From: Neobacillus drentensis NBRC 102427
Lineage (GTDB): Bacteria; Bacillota; Bacilli; Bacillales; Cytobacillaceae
Assembly: GCF_001591445.1 (NCBI RefSeq)
Contig: NZ_BCUX01000005.1
Coordinates: 62,001 to 126,000, forward strand
Direction: 5' to 3'
DNA: 64,000 nucleotides
The notes under the pieces were generated by a model. It saw only the letters and a list, made by a program, of their open reading frames with translations, did not search any database and was not told where the DNA came from. The translations under genes were made by a program, and so were the position numbers. Shown one piece after another: positions 61,460 through 64,000 of this stretch. Within the stretch, counting starts at the first letter, position 1. Each line of letters starts with the position of its first letter.

Positions 61460-62564
61460 TTGCTTTCTTCCTCCTTAGGAACCATTTCTTAACCAAAACG
61501 AGCACTGAAAGGAGTACAGGATAACAAAAAGCAGAGAAAAAGCCTAGTTTCGCAACAAAATCAGTCACTTCATTCATTTGATACCTTGCTTTGATAAAGA
61601 ATGAACCCACAAAAACAAGGAGGCCAAGGACCCATATCCCATGATTTTGTTTCCAATTTATAATCCGTTTAAATCCCTTCGATGCAGCCCATAAATAACA
61701 GCACATGTTTGGCATGATCACTAACATCCAAAAAGAAACGCCAATAAATTCAAAACGTTCTAAGTTTGGTAGCCTAACGATTTTATACATTGAAAAAACT
61801 GGCCAAATAGTACGAGCCAACCCATTTTCAGCAAAGAATGTAATGGAAATCATTGTAATCAACGTAAAAAGAATGGTTGTATATAAATTCCCTAATTGCG
61901 AGTACAGGAAAACCTTTTTTTTCTCTTTCACATATGGATATAAGAACATAAGTAGTTCAAAGCCCATTAACGAAAGGGATGTTTTATATACACCATTCAC
62001 AATATGCTTCAAATCTGTATTTAAAAGAGGAAGCAAATTCTTAGGGTCTGCATACTGCATTGGCACGATTAGGACAAAGATCAACCAGATAGTCCCTATA
62101 ACAGAGAAAAAAGCAACTCCGACAATGATACGAATTCCGCCATTAACGGCATAGATTGTTAAAAGAATTAGTGGAATAGCAATTTGCCATGTTGGTAAAT
62201 CTGGAAAAATCCATACTTGGACAATTTCAATATAGTTCATCAGAATAACAAAAAAACTTATAGTCATATAGAGCATATAAAATATATTCATGGCATTTCC
62301 AAGCCATTTTCCTAAAACATCTACCTGAATTCCATATAAATCAGCACTATCATATTTTTTCAGCATTAAAACCATCATCGCTAAAACAACAGCTGATAAG
62401 CCTCCACCGAGAAAGACAGATATCCAAGCATCATGTTTTGCCGCCATGTATACGATCCTCGGCAATCCAACAATTCCTACGCCAGTTTGCGTAGCATTAA
62501 TAAAAAACAGGACCAGGAATGCATTAACCAATAATCCTTCCTTTGGATACAAATTCACTTTCAT
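61443..62564 (-). CDS. GerB-type spore germination permease
   Basis: 373 residues with about ten membrane segments, amino-acid-permease-like (VGIVGLPRIVYMAAKHDAWISVFLGG). B subunit of the germinant receptor, thought to bind the germinant. ATG with AGGAGCGG upstream. Confidence 0.92.
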   Translation of the reverse strand: MKVNLYPKEGLLVNAFLVLFFINATQTGVGIVGLPRIVYMAAKHDAWISVFLGGGLSAVVLAMMVLMLKKYDSADLYGIQVDVLGKWLGNAMNIFYMLYMTISFFVILMNYIEIVQVWIFPDLPTWQIAIPLILLTIYAVNGGIRIIVGVAFFSVIGTIWLIFVLIVPMQYADPKNLLPLLNTDLKHIVNGVYKTSLSLMGFELLMFLYPYVKEKKKVFLYSQLGNLYTTILFTLITMISITFFAENGLARTIWPVFSMYKIVRLPNLERFEFIGVSFWMLVIMPNMCCYLWAASKGFKRIINWKQNHGIWVLGLLVFVGSFFIKARYQMNEVTDFVAKLGFFSAFCYPVLLSVLVLVKKWFLRRKKASAEVS

Positions 62565-62575
62565 CCTGACCGCTC

Positions 62576-64000
62576 CTATTCATCTACATCCTTTTTTTCA
62601 CGACCTTTTTGTTTTGGAAAACGTTCGTTGTCAACCGGACGGTTCGTTAATGGCCTATAAGATAAAAATTGAGCCGGAAATTTGAGAAGACTGTATCCTA
62701 AGTCCTTCCACCTGAAGGGATAGACAGGCATAAGGTAGGGTCTCCCTATTGTGGTTAATTTCAATAGATGAATGAGAATAAAACAAAATGAATACATAAT
62801 ACCTATTCCCCCCCATAAACCTGCTAAAACGATAATTGGAAAACGAATCATACGAATAGCGGTACCCATTATATAACTGGGTGAAGTAAAGGAGCCGAGG
62901 GCACTTAGTGCGATAATGATAATTAAGATATTACTTGTAAAACCCGCCTGCACAGCGGCCTGACCGATAACAATACCACCAACAATACCCATTGTTTGAC
63001 CTACTTTTGTTGGCAGTCTTGCTCCAGCTTCTCTTAAAAGCTCGATGACAAATTCTAAGAGAAGGGCTTCAAGGACTGGAGGGAAAGGCACATTTGCCCT
63101 GGATTGTCCCAGCGAAATAAGCAATGCTGAAGGGATGATTTCATAATGATAAGTCAATACAGCCACATAGGCAGGAGTCAATAATACCGATAGAAAAATT
63201 GAAATAATTCGCAGCATCCTTAAGAAAAAACCCATATTCCAACGCATATAGACATCTTCGGTTGATTCAAAAAAACTAAGAAATGGTGTTGGACCATAAA
63301 TTGCAGACGGAGAACGGTCCATCAATACGGCAACTCTCCCCCTCATTAATGAAAGGGTGACTCGGTCCGGTAGTTCTGTTGACATAATTTGTGGGAAAAT
63401 CGTCCAACTATTATCCTCTATCAATTGGCCAAGCACCGTTGTATCCGGTATATAATCGTAATCTAACTCCGAGATTCTTTGCCGAAAGGTATTCACATTG
63501 TCTTCATCCGCAATATCCTTAACGTAGACAAGTTTTCCAGGTGTTTTTACCCTTTTCCCGACGGTAATATCTTCCATACATAATTGTGGATCCTTCAAAT
63601 TACTCCTGATAATATTTAGATTGCCTATTAGAGATTCTGTAAAAGAGATCTTTGGACCATACACGAGCGACTCGGTTTCAGCCTTTTCAAGCGATCTTTC
63701 AACGGTTGTACCGACATTAGCAAGTATCCCGAACGGTTCACCATCGACATAAATGTATGCTTTTCCTTCTATTAAGGAAGCAACAACTTCTTTTAATTGA
63801 TTGGCTGCCGAAATTTCTGCAATTGGTAAAATTTGCGCAAGACTCTCCGTAGTCCATTCTTCTTGTGTATTTTGCTGAACCGGTAACAATAAAAATTCAT
63901 CAAAGCTTGTTTTATCAATCAGACTGCTTAAAAAGCAAAAAACGATTTTCTTCCCGTTCTTTTTTAAGGTCCGAAAATTCAGGTCTGAACAATCGCCTAT
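62576..64000 (-). CDS. GerA-type spore germination protein (partial, N-terminus off the window)
   Basis: At least 475 residues; the frame stays open to the window edge (SDLNFRTLKKNGKKIVFCFLSSLIDK...), so the start lies beyond 64000. Contains the GerA domain (DRSPSAIYGPTPFLSFFESTEDVYMRW, then five or so membrane segments). A subunit of the receptor; operon order A-B-C. Which receptor and which germinant cannot be told. Confidence 0.92.
   Translation of the reverse strand: MGDCSDLNFRTLKKNGKKIVFCFLSSLIDKTSFDEFLLLPVQQNTQEEWTTESLAQILPIAEISAANQLKEVVASLIEGKAYIYVDGEPFGILANVGTTVERSLEKAETESLVYGPKISFTESLIGNLNIIRSNLKDPQLCMEDITVGKRVKTPGKLVYVKDIADEDNVNTFRQRISELDYDYIPDTTVLGQLIEDNSWTIFPQIMSTELPDRVTLSLMRGRVAVLMDRSPSAIYGPTPFLSFFESTEDVYMRWNMGFFLRMLRIISIFLSVLLTPAYVAVLTYHYEIIPSALLISLGQSRANVPFPPVLEALLLEFVIELLREAGARLPTKVGQTMGIVGGIVIGQAAVQAGFTSNILIIIIALSALGSFTSPSYIMGTAIRMIRFPIIVLAGLWGGIGIMYSFCFILIHLLKLTTIGRPYLMPVYPFRWKDLGYSLLKFPAQFLSYRPLTNRPVDNERFPKQKGREKKDVDE

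Overview
The window looks like the chromosome of a spore-forming, low-GC Gram-positive of the Bacillus group (Neobacillus/Peribacillus/B. cereus-like). Evidence: AGGAGG-type ribosome sites with many GTG/TTG starts, a gerA/gerB/gerC operon, yodL, yozD, yodN, yozE, yokU and ypmQRS homologues, a Spo0M-type fragment, a YjcZ-type spore protein, Ku/LigD and an Sco protein. I worked by reading only; all family names come from recognising motifs, not from searches.

Backbone, left part (1-30.5 kb). A DeoR/FruR-type regulator runs off the left edge, followed by tRNA-Gly and tRNA-Ser. A minus-strand anaerobic respiration operon follows (TorD-like chaperone, DmsA, DmsB and a four-cluster ferredoxin, with no DmsC anchor). 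Then come small stress genes (YdjO-like, Csp), a nucleoside hydrolase, divergent ku/ligD, dapF, a patatin, a YxlEFG-like ABC module, an amidohydrolase, a GNAT gene behind a tRNA-like leader, an SDR, a GerT/CotP-like Hsp20 protein, a CobW GTPase, a Ctp protease, the copA-copZ pair behind a CsoR-type operator, deoD, yodL, a 3' remnant of spo0M, yozD and the 3' part of yodN.

Mobile island (about 30,507-44,665). A 14.1-kb AT-rich island with its own serine recombinase is inserted inside yodN. The first 28 codons of yodN lie at 44,741-44,658 and the rest at 30,506-29,895. An 8-bp repeat flanks the island, and removing the island rejoins the gene in frame. The island has a phage-satellite layout: a RepA_N-like replication gene with iterons, a P27-type small terminase without a large terminase, a fused prohead protease-capsid protein, and a tail tube protein. 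It also carries conflict genes: a three-gene ABC-3C system (SMEK, MC6-like, DUF2326 ATPase), an AbiTii protein and a DUF2971 protein. Four minus-strand promoters share one unusual architecture (TTTACG/A, 16-bp spacer) and may form one regulon.

Backbone, right part (44.7-64 kb). yozE, yokU and kamA come next, then a sigma54 activator and yodP/Q/R/S/T, a lysine to beta-lysine/catabolic locus. kamA has a consensus -24/-12 promoter. Then follow a Ktr-type potassium channel subunit, a YjcZ-type gene, a DUF502 protein, msrA/msrB, a DUF4397 protein, ypmS/ypmR/ypmQ and a ger operon whose gerA gene runs off the right edge.

The most notable material is the island: a yodN-splitting satellite that carries an ABC-3C system.
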